The position numbers and the translations under genes are program-made. Positions 27,924 to 37,268 of a stretch of DNA of 64,000 nt are shown here, one piece after another (position 1 is the stretch's first letter; each line of letters begins with the position of its first letter). The notes below the pieces were generated by a model, which was not told where the DNA came from, searched no databases, and was given only the letters and a program-made list of their open reading frames with translations. Origin of the DNA: Chloracidobacterium thermophilum B (lineage in GTDB: Bacteria; Acidobacteriota; Blastocatellia; Chloracidobacteriales; Chloracidobacteriaceae); the NCBI RefSeq assembly GCF_000226295.1, contig NC_016024.1, positions 107,501-171,500 on the forward strand, read 5' to 3'.

Positions 27924-29120
27924 TTACGAAGGCTGAACAGGTTGCGCCATGGCGCGGAGGGCATCCACGTCAACTTCAGCCTCGATGTGGAAGTCGTGAC
28001 CTGGCACCGCACGGCCGTCCAGCGACCACCGTTCTCCGGCGTCGTAGTCGCGCAGGTCGCCCACGTCCATGACACGTCCCCGAATGGCATCCACCGGCGT
28101 TGACTGCCAGTGGTTGCTGACGTTGATGGCAATGTCGGCGACGATGGGAGGAAGGCTGGGACCAAAGTCGAGCGTCGCTGACTCGAAAATGAGGTCGTAG
28201 AAGTAACTCGTGTTGGGCGGCAGCGCCTCGTATGCCGTCGCTTCCACGGCATCGCACTCGTCACCGGCAATGGCGTGAAGTGCACCGAGCAATACCACGG
28301 CATTGAGCTGGCGAAGGTAGGTCTTCTCCGGGTCATTGCGCCAGCCTCCCGACTCGACAAGGACGACGCTCGTTCCCCAGCCCTGCATGGCGTCGCCAAA
28401 ACTGCGCGGCTCGTGCGTGTCGTCAAAGCGCGCCATGTAACCGTCAATGTACGGAGTGAGCATCTGCACCATGGCCGCAGCCAGACGCTTGGCGCGCCGC
28501 CGGGCCATGTTGTCCTTGCCCGAGGCGTCGTGCGCCGGCGCCAGAAAGGCCATTGCCGTCAGACGGTGACTGTCGCCGGCCGTGTAGCGCGGGTTCTGGT
28601 CGTGAAGATTGAAGGCAAAGTCAGGCACGAAGTCGTCGTGCGTCCGCTTGAGAAGCCTTGCCTCCGGTGTTCTAAGGTGGCGGGCGTCACGGTTGAGGTC
28701 AATGCCCTGGGCAGTCCGCCGCTGGAAGACTTCCGCGCCATCCGGGTTGAGCATGGGAAGGATGCAGACCTGGACTTCCCTGAGAATCCGGTTCAGGGCT
28801 GCGTCCTGGGGAAATTCCACAAGTGCCGCGAGCAGATCGAGAACGGCCAGGGTCGCTGTGGGTTCATCGCCATGCATCTGCGTCCACATCAGCACGCGCC
28901 GCTGGCCCTGCCCAAACGTCACCCGGTGAATCGGGCGTCCGGCTGCGGAGCGGCCGCCGACTTCAACCGTCAGACGGGTGTCTTTGGAAGCGAGGTGGGA
29001 CAGATGTGAGGCCAGCCCCGCCGCCGTCAGGCGGGGCGTGGCCTCCCGAACCATATAGCGGTCATAATGCGAGGCAAGCCGTTTGACCAAGGTGAGGGTT
29101 GCCTCGGATAAGCCCAGCAT
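27924..29120 (-). CDS. M14-family zinc carboxypeptidase
   Basis: The 398-residue protein has the zinc ligands H-x2-E in QMHGDEPT and a later His in NLHDQNPRYTAG. The substrate-binding INPDG-type motif appears as MLNPDGAEVFQRRTAQGIDLNRD, and the catalytic Glu as VLVESGGWRND. No signal peptide is evident, so it is probably cytoplasmic or unconventionally exported. M14 enzymes of this type cleave C-terminal residues from peptides, sometimes murein peptides. A long C-terminal region after residue 290 has no motif I recognise. Confidence 0.85.
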   Translation of the reverse strand: MLGLSEATLTLVKRLASHYDRYMVREATPRLTAAGLASHLSHLASKDTRLTVEVGGRSAAGRPIHRVTFGQGQRRVLMWTQMHGDEPTATLAVLDLLAALVEFPQDAALNRILREVQVCILPMLNPDGAEVFQRRTAQGIDLNRDARHLRTPEARLLKRTHDDFVPDFAFNLHDQNPRYTAGDSHRLTAMAFLAPAHDASGKDNMARRRAKRLAAAMVQMLTPYIDGYMARFDDTHEPRSFGDAMQGWGTSVVLVESGGWRNDPEKTYLRQLNAVVLLGALHAIAGDECDAVEATAYEALPPNTSYFYDLIFESATLDFGPSLPPIVADIAINVSNHWQSTPVDAIRGRVMDVGDLRDYDAGERWSLDGRAVPGHDFHIEAEVDVDALRAMAQPVQPS

Positions 29121-29153
29121 GGCCGGTGTGCTCCAGAGTCAACCGTGGCAACC

Positions 29154-30281
29154 CTATCGGTCAGACATCGGGATATATTCGGCTTTTTCCGCCCCGGTAT
29201 AAAGCGCCAGCGGCCGGATGAGACGGTTGTCACGCAACTGTTCGAGGATGTGCGCCACCCAGCCGGAAATGCGGCTGCACGCAAAAATCGGCGTGAACAA
29301 ATCCACCGGGATGTTGAGCGTGTAGAACACCGGCGCCGAGAAGAAATCCACGTTCGGGTAGAGCTTTTTGCGCGCAAAGGCCAACTGCTCAATGCGCTCG
29401 GCCATCTCGTACCACTTCGTGTTGCCGACATCTTCACCAAGCTGCCTGGCAAACTTGCGCAGGACGGTTGCCCGCGGGTCCATCGTCCGATAGACGCGAT
29501 GCCCGAAGCCCATGATTTTCTTCTTGTTGGCAAAGAGGTTGTCCACGTAGGCTTCCACTTTGTCCAGTTCGCCGATTTCGAGCAGCATTTCCAGCACCCG
29601 CTGGTTGGCACCGCCGTGGAGCGAACCGGCCAGCGCCCCGATGGCCCCGGTTACGGCCGAGTGAACGTCCGAGAGCGTCGAAGCAATGACCCGTGCGGCA
29701 AAGGTCGAGGCGTTCAGCTCATGATCGGCGTGCAGAATCAGGCACACGTCAAAGACCCGCGCACTCGACGGATGGGGCTTTTCACCTGTAAGGCCATAGA
29801 GGAAGCTTTCCGCCATTGAAAGCGACGGGTCAGGTTTGACCGGCTCCAGACCGCGCCGGATGCGGTCATAGGCCGTCGTCAGCGTGGTCATCTGCGCAAT
29901 GAGCCGCACGGACTTGCGTACGTTGGCGGCGTCGCTGTGGTCGTGTCCGTCGGGGTCGTAGGCGGAAAGGGCGGAAGTTGCCGTGCGGAGCACTTCCATC
30001 GGCGTTGCCGTGGGCGGCAGGGTGCGCAGCAGCGTATAGATTTCCGGCGGCACCTCGCGTTCGGCTTGTAGTTGCCGGGTAAAGGCATCCAGCTCGTCCT
30101 GCTTCGGTAACTGACCAAACAACAGGAAGTAGGCTGTTTCCTCGAAGGTTGAATTCTCCGCCAAATCCTGAATGTCAATCCCACGGTACGTCAGGCGACC
30201 AGCCGCACCATCAATGAAACAAATCGATGATTGCGCTGCCAACACGCCCTCCAAACCCTTGATAAAATCTTCGTGCGCCAT
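29154..30281 (-). CDS. gltA: Citrate synthase (or 2-methylcitrate synthase)
   Basis: The 375-residue protein condenses acetyl-CoA (or propionyl-CoA) with oxaloacetate. Active-site regions are visible: HADHELNASTFAARV, LHGGANQRVLEML (catalytic His) and GFGHRVYRTMDPRA (second His), followed by NVDFFSAPVFYTLNIP carrying the catalytic Asp region. ATG 30281 has AAAGGAG five bases upstream; a longer open frame upstream is not family-like. The short form without an N-terminal regulatory domain is common outside enterobacteria. Citrate and methylcitrate synthases cannot be separated by eye; no prp genes are adjacent. Confidence 0.9.
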   Translation of the reverse strand: MAHEDFIKGLEGVLAAQSSICFIDGAAGRLTYRGIDIQDLAENSTFEETAYFLLFGQLPKQDELDAFTRQLQAEREVPPEIYTLLRTLPPTATPMEVLRTATSALSAYDPDGHDHSDAANVRKSVRLIAQMTTLTTAYDRIRRGLEPVKPDPSLSMAESFLYGLTGEKPHPSSARVFDVCLILHADHELNASTFAARVIASTLSDVHSAVTGAIGALAGSLHGGANQRVLEMLLEIGELDKVEAYVDNLFANKKKIMGFGHRVYRTMDPRATVLRKFARQLGEDVGNTKWYEMAERIEQLAFARKKLYPNVDFFSAPVFYTLNIPVDLFTPIFACSRISGWVAHILEQLRDNRLIRPLALYTGAEKAEYIPMSDR

Positions 30282-30317
30282 GTCCGCTCCTTTGGAGAGT
30301 GAGATGGTATGGTTTTT

Positions 30318-30331
30318 TGGCAAGCTTGCCA
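30318..30331. promoter_or_regulatory. 14-bp perfect palindrome upstream of citrate synthase
   Basis: TGGCAAGCTTGCCA is self-complementary and sits about 40 bp ahead of the citrate synthase start on the minus strand. It lies between a TTGTGG and a CATACC-like element, so it could be an operator inside the promoter spacer. The only support is symmetry and position. The remaining gap, 30332-30494, shows nothing else. Confidence 0.35.
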
Positions 30332-30494
30332 CAAGGTCTCGAAACTCAACCCGACCGAAGGGGGATTACAAAAAACGAGCTGCGGTTTCCGGTGGCGGGC
30401 CGATGCCGAAGTGTATGAACCATAACAAAGCCGCAGGCCGGTGGTCAATGCAGCCCACGTCAGGAAGCCGGACAGGAAGCTGGCAGCAGCCCGT

Positions 30495-31511
30495 TCAGCG
30501 GCCCGCCGGTGTTGCGGCCAGAGCCTGCCCGGCCAGCAGTTCTTCCGGGCGGACAGTCGCCGTGCCGAGCTTGCCCACCACAACGCCGGCCGCCCGGTTG
30601 GCCAGATGCGCGGACTGGCAGAGTGTCAATCCGGCGCTCAGTCCAAGGATGAGTGTGGCCAGGACAGTATCGCCAGCGCCCGTTACGTCATAGACCTCGC
30701 GGGCCGTAGCCGGAATGTGGTGGATGTGGCCCGGTGCCTCATACAGTGTCATCCCCGCTTCGCCACGGGTGATGAGGACGTGTGCCTGGCCGAGCATGGC
30801 CGAAAGGCGTCGGCTGGCAGCTTCCAGTGCAGCCTCATCGGTGACGGACATCTGGGCTATGAGGGCGGCTTCGTGATGGTTGGGCGTCACCACTGTGACC
30901 GGCTGGTAGCTGGCAAAGCGTACCGGTTTGGGGTCGAGCGCGACCGGCAGCCCACGCTGGCGGGCATGGGTCAGCACGTGGCGCAGAAACCGTGGGGTGA
31001 GCACACCTTTGTCGTAATCCGAAATGGCCACGGCGCTGACTTCCGGCAGCCAGGCGTCCACTTTCTGCATCAGGGCCGTTTCGATGTCCGCCGGGATGGG
31101 CTGCCTGGATTCCCGGTCAAAGCGGGCCATCTGATGGGCATTGACCATGACGCGGGTCTTGCGCGTGGTGGGGCGGTTGGCGTCCACGACCAGCCCGTGC
31201 CACTCCAGATGCCACCGGAGCAGGGTATCGCGCAGGTGTTCAGCCGCGAGATCATCCCCGACGACGCCCACCACGAACGGCAGTCCGCCCAAGGCGCGAA
31301 CATTGGCGGCAACATTGGCCGCGCCGCCGAGCACGTAGCTTTCACGCTCGATTTCCACGACGGGCACCGGCGCTTCGGGCGCAATGCGGCTGGCGCGACC
31401 CCAGAAAAACTCATCGAGCATGACATCGCCCACGACAAGGATGCGTTGCCCGGACAGGCGGGCGACCAGGGGTTCGTAGGCGTCAGAGGAGGCGTCTGCC
31501 GGATGGGTCAT
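30495..31511 (-). CDS. rfaE1: D-glycero-beta-D-manno-heptose-7-phosphate kinase
   Basis: The PfkB-family sugar kinase phosphorylates heptose 7-phosphate at C1 in ADP-heptose synthesis for LPS core. The 338-residue protein shows ILVVGDVMLDEFFWG, ERESYVLGGAANVAANVRALGG, NHHEAALI and the PfkB signature VYDVTGAGDTVLATL. It corresponds to the N-terminal kinase half of E. coli HldE; no nucleotidyltransferase half is fused. It follows rel by 125 bp in the same direction. Confidence 0.9.
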   Translation of the reverse strand: MTHPADASSDAYEPLVARLSGQRILVVGDVMLDEFFWGRASRIAPEAPVPVVEIERESYVLGGAANVAANVRALGGLPFVVGVVGDDLAAEHLRDTLLRWHLEWHGLVVDANRPTTRKTRVMVNAHQMARFDRESRQPIPADIETALMQKVDAWLPEVSAVAISDYDKGVLTPRFLRHVLTHARQRGLPVALDPKPVRFASYQPVTVVTPNHHEAALIAQMSVTDEAALEAASRRLSAMLGQAHVLITRGEAGMTLYEAPGHIHHIPATAREVYDVTGAGDTVLATLILGLSAGLTLCQSAHLANRAAGVVVGKLGTATVRPEELLAGQALAATPAGR

Positions 31512-31636
31512 GCCAAAAACGTAGGGAAACAGCGGTCGCGTGGCGGCCGGGTGGATGATGCTGTGACCGTGCAGACATTACCCGTTTTCGCCGCCTCTTC
31601 CAACCAATGCTGTGATGCTGACGGAGGGCTGGCAGG

Positions 31637-33832
31637 TCAGCGGTCGCTTTCGCCATTGGCGACCAGACGTTCGAGACTGATGACCCCGGAGACGTTGCGA
31701 ATGGCCCGCATGACGCGCGAAAGATGCTTGGCATCGTGGACATCAAGCGTGATGGTGATGCGCCCGAAGCCATCTGCGCCGACGTGCGCGTGGGATTCCC
31801 GAATGTTGGTTTTGATTTCCGCCACGGCGGTCGTGAGATTGGCCAGAATGCCCGGACGGTTTTCGGTCGTGGCCGAGAGCGTCACTGGATAGGTGGTTGT
31901 GCCTTCCGTTTCAATCACCCAGTCCACGTCAATGATGCGCTCCCGGTTGATCATGAGGTTGGCGGCATTGGTGCAATCGGCGCGGTGAATGGCCACGCCT
32001 TTGCCGCGGGTGATGTAGCCGATGATTTTCTCGCCGCGAATCGGTGAGCAGCACCGCGCCCGAAACACCAGAACTTCATCAATGCCGCGTACCTGAATGC
32101 GGTCGGGACCCAGCCGCAGGTATTTTTTGACGAGTCTGCCGACTTTGGCCAGACCGTTGGCCGGGGTCCGGGCGTCGAGTTCCGAAAGCCTCGACGGTGG
32201 CACAAACTTGGCCAGCACATTCCGGGCTTCGAGCTTTCCATAGCCAATGGCGGCAATGAGGTCTTCATCGCGCTGGTAGCCGTGATCCTGGGCGGCCCGA
32301 CTCAGTTCACCGGTTTCTATCAGTTTGCGCAGATTGAGCTTGAGGCGGTCGGCTTCGCGTTCGAGGGACTTGCGCCCGATTTCGAGCGACCGCTGGCGCT
32401 CGGTTTCGACCAGATAGCGGCGAATCTTGTTGCGCGCCCGCGCCGTTTTGACCAGTTTCAGCCAGTCGCGGTTGGGTTTTCCGTTGGGCGAGGTCAGAAT
32501 CTCAACGACATCGCCGTTTTTGAGTTCGTACGACAGCTTGACGATATTGCCGTTGACTTTAGCGCCGACACAGTGCTGCCCAACGTCGCTGTGGATGGCG
32601 TAGGCAAAGTCAATCGGGCAGGAGCCGCGTGGCAGTTCCAGCACCTTGCCCTTGGGCGTGTAGGCATAGACTTCGTTGGGATAGAGGTTGATCTTCAGCT
32701 CGTCGAGGAACTCCCGTGAATCGGAGACTTCCTGTTGCCATTCAACCAGCCGCTTGAGCCATGCGTATGTTTCCGGGTCTTCCTTGACGGCCGAGCGGCC
32801 TTCCTTGTAGCGCCAGTGTGCCGCAATGCCTTCTTCGGCAATTTTGTGCATTTCGGCCGTGCGGATTTGCACTTCAAAGGGATGTCCGATGTCGCCGACC
32901 ACGGAGGTATGCAGGGACTGGTAGAGGTTGTTGCGGGGGATGCCAATCCAGTCCTTGAAGCGTCCGGGGATGGGTTTCCAGATGTTGTGCACCACGCCCA
33001 CCGCAGCATAGCAGTCAGCAATGTCCTGCGTGATGACCCGCACGGCCATCAGGTCATAGACCTGGTCAATCGAAATGGCACGTTCCTTGAGTTTGCGGTA
33101 GAGGCTGTAGAGACGTTTGATCCGGCCCTGAATCTCCACAACCTTGACATTGTGCTCCGGGAGTTTTTCCTGAAGCGTTGCGCGAACATGCGCCAGGTCA
33201 GCTTCCAGCGCCGGACGCCGCTGATCGAGGATGGACTTCAGATGTTGGTAATCGTCAGGGTACAGGTATTGAAAGCTGAGGTCTTCCAGTTCGCCACGGA
33301 TTTTCCCCATTCCCAGCCGGTGAGCAATCGGGGCATAGATGTCAAGGGTTTCCTGGGCTTTTGCGGCGCGCTTTTCCGGCGGCAGGTAATCGAGCGTCCG
33401 CATGTTGTGGAGGCGGTCGGCCAGCTTGACGAGGACCACCCGGATGTCGTCCACCATGGCCAGCAGCATCTTGCGGACGGTTTCCGCCTGGCGGTCTTCG
33501 CGTGAGGTGTACTCGATGTTGGAAATTTTGGTCAGCCCATCCACGAGGTGGGCAATTTCCGGCCCGAACTGTTGTTCCAGCTCCTCCAGAGTCACGTGGG
33601 TGTCTTCGACCACGTCGTGCAGCAACCCGGTCGTCACACAGATGACATCCAGGCGCATTTCGGCCAGGATGTAGGCGACGGCGAGCGGGTGCATAAGGTA
33701 TGGCTCGCCGGACTTGCGCACTTGCCCCTTGTGCATCTGGGCCGAAAGCAGGTAGGCCCGCCGCAACAAATCCAGGTCGGCGTTCGGGTGATAGCGTTCA
33801 ACTTTTTCGGCAATGTCTTCAAATCGAATCAC
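31637..33832 (-). CDS. rel: Bifunctional (p)ppGpp synthetase/hydrolase (Rel/SpoT type)
   Basis: The 731-residue stringent-response enzyme is complete. An N-terminal HD hydrolase domain has the HDVVEDT motif, suggesting active hydrolase. The synthetase domain has RIKRLYSLYRKLK and the RFKD motif of bifunctional enzymes (PGRFKDWIG). A TGS domain (EVYAYTPKGKVLELPRGSCPIDFAYAIHSDVG), a zinc-finger-like RCCSPIRGEKIIGY and a C-terminal ACT domain follow. The start is GTG with a GCGAGG-like site upstream. No separate RelA paralogue is in the window. Confidence 0.95.
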   Translation of the reverse strand: MIRFEDIAEKVERYHPNADLDLLRRAYLLSAQMHKGQVRKSGEPYLMHPLAVAYILAEMRLDVICVTTGLLHDVVEDTHVTLEELEQQFGPEIAHLVDGLTKISNIEYTSREDRQAETVRKMLLAMVDDIRVVLVKLADRLHNMRTLDYLPPEKRAAKAQETLDIYAPIAHRLGMGKIRGELEDLSFQYLYPDDYQHLKSILDQRRPALEADLAHVRATLQEKLPEHNVKVVEIQGRIKRLYSLYRKLKERAISIDQVYDLMAVRVITQDIADCYAAVGVVHNIWKPIPGRFKDWIGIPRNNLYQSLHTSVVGDIGHPFEVQIRTAEMHKIAEEGIAAHWRYKEGRSAVKEDPETYAWLKRLVEWQQEVSDSREFLDELKINLYPNEVYAYTPKGKVLELPRGSCPIDFAYAIHSDVGQHCVGAKVNGNIVKLSYELKNGDVVEILTSPNGKPNRDWLKLVKTARARNKIRRYLVETERQRSLEIGRKSLEREADRLKLNLRKLIETGELSRAAQDHGYQRDEDLIAAIGYGKLEARNVLAKFVPPSRLSELDARTPANGLAKVGRLVKKYLRLGPDRIQVRGIDEVLVFRARCCSPIRGEKIIGYITRGKGVAIHRADCTNAANLMINRERIIDVDWVIETEGTTTYPVTLSATTENRPGILANLTTAVAEIKTNIRESHAHVGADGFGRITITLDVHDAKHLSRVMRAIRNVSGVISLERLVANGESDR

Positions 33833-33946
33833 GGTGGTATGCCTCGCACCAATGCCCGCCGCATTCGGAGACCATGGTAGGGATAACTATAACGCGCCGC
33901 GCGAAAATTTGCTGTATGACCTGCCCGGACGAGGGGGACGTAGCTG

Positions 33947-34906
33947 ATGGTTGGTAAGTTGGTGAGATACCTCGTGGCATGGGTTGGTTTCTGTTCGGTT
34001 GTCGGCCTTCCGGTGGGCAGGGTCAACGCCCTGCCCCAGGAAGAAATTGTCCTGCGCAGCCACCTGGTGACGATAGAAGTGACCGTCACGGATGCCCATG
34101 GGCGCCCCATGACCGGTTTGCACCGCGATGACTTTCTGGTTTATGAAGACGGCCGCCCCCGCCGGATTGCGTTTTTTCAAGCCAACGGCGAGCAGGCACT
34201 GCGGCCGCTGGCTGTGGTCTTTGCCTTTGATGTGTCGGGGAGTGTCACGCCTGACGAAGCGGCGCTCCAGCGCCGGGCGCTGGAAGCCTTCCTGGCTGAG
34301 CGCCATCCCGATTCGATGTTTGCCCTCGTGACCTTCAACCATGAGGTGCGTGTTCTGGAAGGGTTTACCAAAGACCCATCCAGGTTGTTGACAAAGCTCA
34401 GCCGGTTCCGGGACTTCGGTGGTTCAACCCGTCTGTTTGACGCCGTGGACAAAGCGGTGTCCCTGTTCAGGAAAGTACCCAAACAGCGCGGCGGACGGGT
34501 GTTGCGCCGGCTCATCGTCGTCCTGACGGATGGTTTCGACAGCGCCAGCAACGTCAATCTGGATGACCTCCTGCGCCGGGTCAACGAGCAGGAAGTCACG
34601 GTCTATAGTGTCACCGCGCCTTCCTACACCCTGACGGTCGCCGGGCGGGTACGTGTGCCGACGCCGCTGGATGCCACCCGCCTTGTGCCGCTGACGGGCG
34701 GCCGGGACTTTCCCATGACGCCGGGGAAAGATTACAGCGATTCCTTTCGCGCTATCGCCAAGGACGCTGCCACGAGTTACACCCTGGCCTACGAGCCGGG
34801 CGACCTGCCGGAGGGCAGAACCGGTTTCCGCCGCATTTCTGTCCGGTTGCGCCATCCCGAAGCCGTGGTGCGCACCAGCCGGGAGGGCTACTACGCCCAA
34901 CCCTGA
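33947..34906 (+). CDS. Exported VWA-domain protein of the acidobacterial VWFA-related family
   Basis: The 319-residue protein has an N-terminal signal-like segment (residues 6-28). A short beta region follows (VTIEVTVTDAHGRPMTGLHRDDFLVYEDG), then a von Willebrand factor A domain with the metal-site motif DVSGS and a later LTDGFDS. The layout, including the DFxVYEDG lead-in, matches the VWFA-related family known for many paralogues in Acidobacteria. It probably acts in the periplasm or at the cell surface in adhesion or complex assembly; the partner is unknown. This gene is the best single taxonomic hint in the window. Confidence 0.85.
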   Translation: MVGKLVRYLVAWVGFCSVVGLPVGRVNALPQEEIVLRSHLVTIEVTVTDAHGRPMTGLHRDDFLVYEDGRPRRIAFFQANGEQALRPLAVVFAFDVSGSVTPDEAALQRRALEAFLAERHPDSMFALVTFNHEVRVLEGFTKDPSRLLTKLSRFRDFGGSTRLFDAVDKAVSLFRKVPKQRGGRVLRRLIVVLTDGFDSASNVNLDDLLRRVNEQEVTVYSVTAPSYTLTVAGRVRVPTPLDATRLVPLTGGRDFPMTPGKDYSDSFRAIAKDAATSYTLAYEPGDLPEGRTGFRRISVRLRHPEAVVRTSREGYYAQP

Positions 34907-34966
34907 CCAGACTGTTGCTGGTGGGAGGCGTGCCCTGTCTCTAAGGGGCCTGTCCCGGAAAGGCAA

Positions 34967-34990
34967 ACGGACGGGGTTGCCCCCGTCCGT
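34967..34990. terminator. Hairpin between convergent VWA and DUF4394 genes
   Basis: ACGGACGGGG and CCCCGTCCGT form a perfect 10-bp GC-rich stem with a TTGC loop. The gene pair is convergent, and the stem could terminate both. The T-runs are poor on both sides (GTTTGCCTTT on the minus strand). Confidence 0.6.
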
Positions 34991-35032
34991 CGCCGGTTTG
35001 GCCCTCCGGTGGGCGGCTCAGCCGTGTGGAGT

Positions 35033-36664
35033 TCAGCGAAACTCGCCGTTCCAATTGCCTACCACCGGCTGGTCGCTGGCACTGCCGAAGGGGATCGTCA
35101 GGTCAGGTGTCCCACTCGTGTTGCTGTTGCGCAGAAGGAAGGTTCCATTGCGGAAAACACCCACCGAGTCGAAGCCTTTGCCCGTCCAGTCGCCCGCCAC
35201 AGGGCGTTCTCCGGTCTGGCCGAACGTGAAGAACACGTCGGGGAGTCCCGGTGTGTTGTTGTTTCTCAGCAGGAACGTGCCGTCGCGGAACACCCCGATG
35301 CTGGTTTTGCCGTCGCCGTTCCAGTCACCCGTCACGGGAAGGTCCGTAACCTGCCCGAAGCTGATGGCACGGTCGGCAAAACCGGCTGTGTTGCTGTCTC
35401 TCAGGAAGAATATGCCGTTGCAGAAAACACCAACCGAGTCGAAACCCTTGCCGGTCCAGTCGCCGACCACGGGAATGTCGCCCGCCGCGCCATAGCTGAA
35501 AGCGATGTCGGCAAAGCCCGGTGTATTGGAGTTCTTCAGGAAGAACCGGGCCTGTAAGGGACGAAAGACGCCGATGGTGTCCACGCCGTCGCCATCCCAG
35601 TCGCCGGTAATGGGAATGTCACCCGGAAGCCCGTAGGCAAAGGCGGCATCGGCCATCCCACTCGTGTTGGTATTCCGCAGAAACGCCGTTCCCGTCGTCG
35701 GGCTATAGACCCCGATTTTGGTAACGTCGGTCACGAGACGGCTGGCCAGGGAGCCGCCGGAAAGCCCGGTCGTTGTGCCGGGTGAGAATTGCAGGAGCAG
35801 GGTCGCCCGGCCGGTGACGAGATCAAGGCGGTAAATCTGGACGGCCATACCCGTGCTGGTGAACAGCAGCGCGCTTCCCCCCTGCACCGGTGCATTGCTG
35901 GTCTGGGCGCGCACATTCGGGGAAATGTCAAAGCCGTTGATGGCGTCAACAGCCAACGGCGCACCGTTGAAGGTGATGTTGGCGACGAAGGTCTGCGTCC
36001 CGGAGTTGGGCGGACTCTGAATGTAGAGGGCGCGGCTGACTGTATCTATCGTGTACTGGGTGGTGACAGTGGCTCCGCCAAAAGCGTTGGTGTAGGCCGT
36101 GGCGGCCACGCCGGTCGAACCTGCGGGCAGCTCGTTGATGTTGCCATCCATCTGGATGCCGGGAGCGCTGGGGTTGCCGTCGAGCGGCAGTCCATCGTTG
36201 GGATTGAGCCGGAAGTTGAGGCCGTTGCCCGTGGTGATGCGCAGTCGGTCAACCACGGGGTTGAAGTCCATGCCATAGCCGTTGGCCGGCAGGGCGACCG
36301 GCGTTGTGCCATCCGCCTGCACAAAGGCTACGGCCGAGGGGGCCAGCGGGCTGCACGCGCCGGTTTTGGGATCAACGAGGTAGAGCGTGCCGTTGGACGC
36401 CGAGCTGTTGATACCCAGAGCGTAGAACTGCCCCGTGGCCGGACGGTAGTCCACCCCGACCAGTTGTTCCGTGGCGGCCACACCGGTCACTGGAACCTCG
36501 TTGGCCGCCAAGCTGCCGATGCTCACCTGTACCAGGCGCGTGCCGTTCTGGTTGAGCGTGACGGCTATAACGTTTGCCCGGCGTGGCAACGATGTGTCCA
36601 CTTTGGGCAGGTGCGCGAAAGCAGCCAGCCTGTGGTTGCCCGCCCCGAAGGTGCGGCAGGGCAA
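35033..36664 (-). CDS. DUF4394 domain protein with C-terminal FG-GAP-like repeats
   Basis: Residues ~30-320 match the DUF4394 pattern: VIAVTLNQNGTRLVQVSIG, QLVGVDYRPATGQFYALGI, NGYGMDFNPVVDRLRITTGNGLNFRLNPNDG and GINGFDIS-like INGFDIS. Residues ~325-543 contain five repeats of about 48 residues with GDW-x-G-x-G-x-D-x-x-GVF and FLRN-x-NT-x-G, as in FG-GAP/VCBS beta-propeller blades. Such proteins are normally secreted, yet no signal peptide is visible: the frame begins with TTG and an arginine-rich lead. The start may be wrong, or the 5' end may be degraded. It lies 61 bp after the macro-domain gene in the same direction. Confidence 0.72.
   Translation of the reverse strand: MPCRTFGAGNHRLAAFAHLPKVDTSLPRRANVIAVTLNQNGTRLVQVSIGSLAANEVPVTGVAATEQLVGVDYRPATGQFYALGINSSASNGTLYLVDPKTGACSPLAPSAVAFVQADGTTPVALPANGYGMDFNPVVDRLRITTGNGLNFRLNPNDGLPLDGNPSAPGIQMDGNINELPAGSTGVAATAYTNAFGGATVTTQYTIDTVSRALYIQSPPNSGTQTFVANITFNGAPLAVDAINGFDISPNVRAQTSNAPVQGGSALLFTSTGMAVQIYRLDLVTGRATLLLQFSPGTTTGLSGGSLASRLVTDVTKIGVYSPTTGTAFLRNTNTSGMADAAFAYGLPGDIPITGDWDGDGVDTIGVFRPLQARFFLKNSNTPGFADIAFSYGAAGDIPVVGDWTGKGFDSVGVFCNGIFFLRDSNTAGFADRAISFGQVTDLPVTGDWNGDGKTSIGVFRDGTFLLRNNNTPGLPDVFFTFGQTGERPVAGDWTGKGFDSVGVFRNGTFLLRNSNTSGTPDLTIPFGSASDQPVVGNWNGEFR
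35040..35745 (-). repeat. Five degenerate ~144-bp repeats encoding FG-GAP-like blades
   Basis: The 3' part of the DUF4394 gene is built of five successive units of about 144 bp. Each encodes a GVF...FFLRNSNTPG...GDIPVVGDW-type blade. The units are similar but not identical, so this is an old protein-domain duplication rather than a recent DNA repeat. Confidence 0.8.
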
Positions 36665-36725
36665 AAAGCAACCGTACCGGGTAGGCGGTGTGAGCGTGCG
36701 GTCGTTGGAAAGGCTCGGCCAATCT

Positions 36726-37268
36726 TCAGGCCGGAGGCGGCCCGGCCACTTGGGCCAGCGCCCGGTGATAGTGCGCAGCCGTGCCTTCCGAAAAGCACAT
36801 GAGGGTGACGTGCAGCGTCGGGTAGAGGGTCGTCAGCGCCGTCCACAGGGTATGGATGGCAATGGGCGCAGCGCGTTCGACAGGAAAGCCGTAAGCGCCG
36901 GTGGAAATGGCCGGGAAGGCAAGCGTTTGCAGACCATGCGCCGCCGCCAGTGCCAAGCTGTTGCGATGACACTCAGCCAGTATTTCGTCTTCTCCATGAG
37001 TGCCGCCACGCCATACGGGGCCGACGGTGTGGATGACCCAGCGGGCCGGGAGGCAGTAGCCACGGGTCAGCTTGGCCTGTCCCGGCGGACAACCGCCGAG
37101 CGTCCGGCACTCTTCCAGCAGCTCCGGGCCGGCAGCGCGGTGAATGGCCCCATCCACGCCTCCGCCGCCCAGCAGGGAAGGATTGGCGGCATTGACAATG
37201 GCATCACCGGCAAAGCGCGTGATGTCGCCAACGGTCACGATGAGACGATCAGGAATCAGTGTGGTCAT
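36726..37268 (-). CDS. Macro-domain ADP-ribose hydrolase/binding protein
   Basis: The 180-residue MacroD-type domain has the binding motifs [24 protein letters not shown] and [12 protein letters not shown]. It likely removes ADP-ribose or deacetylates O-acetyl-ADP-ribose. The catalytic Asn and Asp of MacroD enzymes (NAAN..., GGGVDG) are present. It overlaps the lpxI 3' end by 20 bp, so the two are probably co-translated. Confidence 0.9.
   Translation of the reverse strand: MTTLIPDRLIVTVGDITRFAGDAIVNAANPSLLGGGGVDGAIHRAAGPELLEECRTLGGCPPGQAKLTRGYCLPARWVIHTVGPVWRGGTHGEDEILAECHRNSLALAAAHGLQTLAFPAISTGAYGFPVERAAPIAIHTLWTALTTLYPTLHVTLMCFSEGTAAHYHRALAQVAGPPPA

Noticed and set aside
30441-31892. 483-codon plus-strand open frame opposite rfaE1
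   Set aside because: It is the complement of a clear PfkB kinase and has no recognisable domain.
36565-36972. Alternative open frame spanning the macro-domain and DUF4394 gene ends
   Set aside because: It is antisense-phase shadow sequence with unnatural composition (Arg/His/Pro/Cys-rich) and overlaps two recognised domains.
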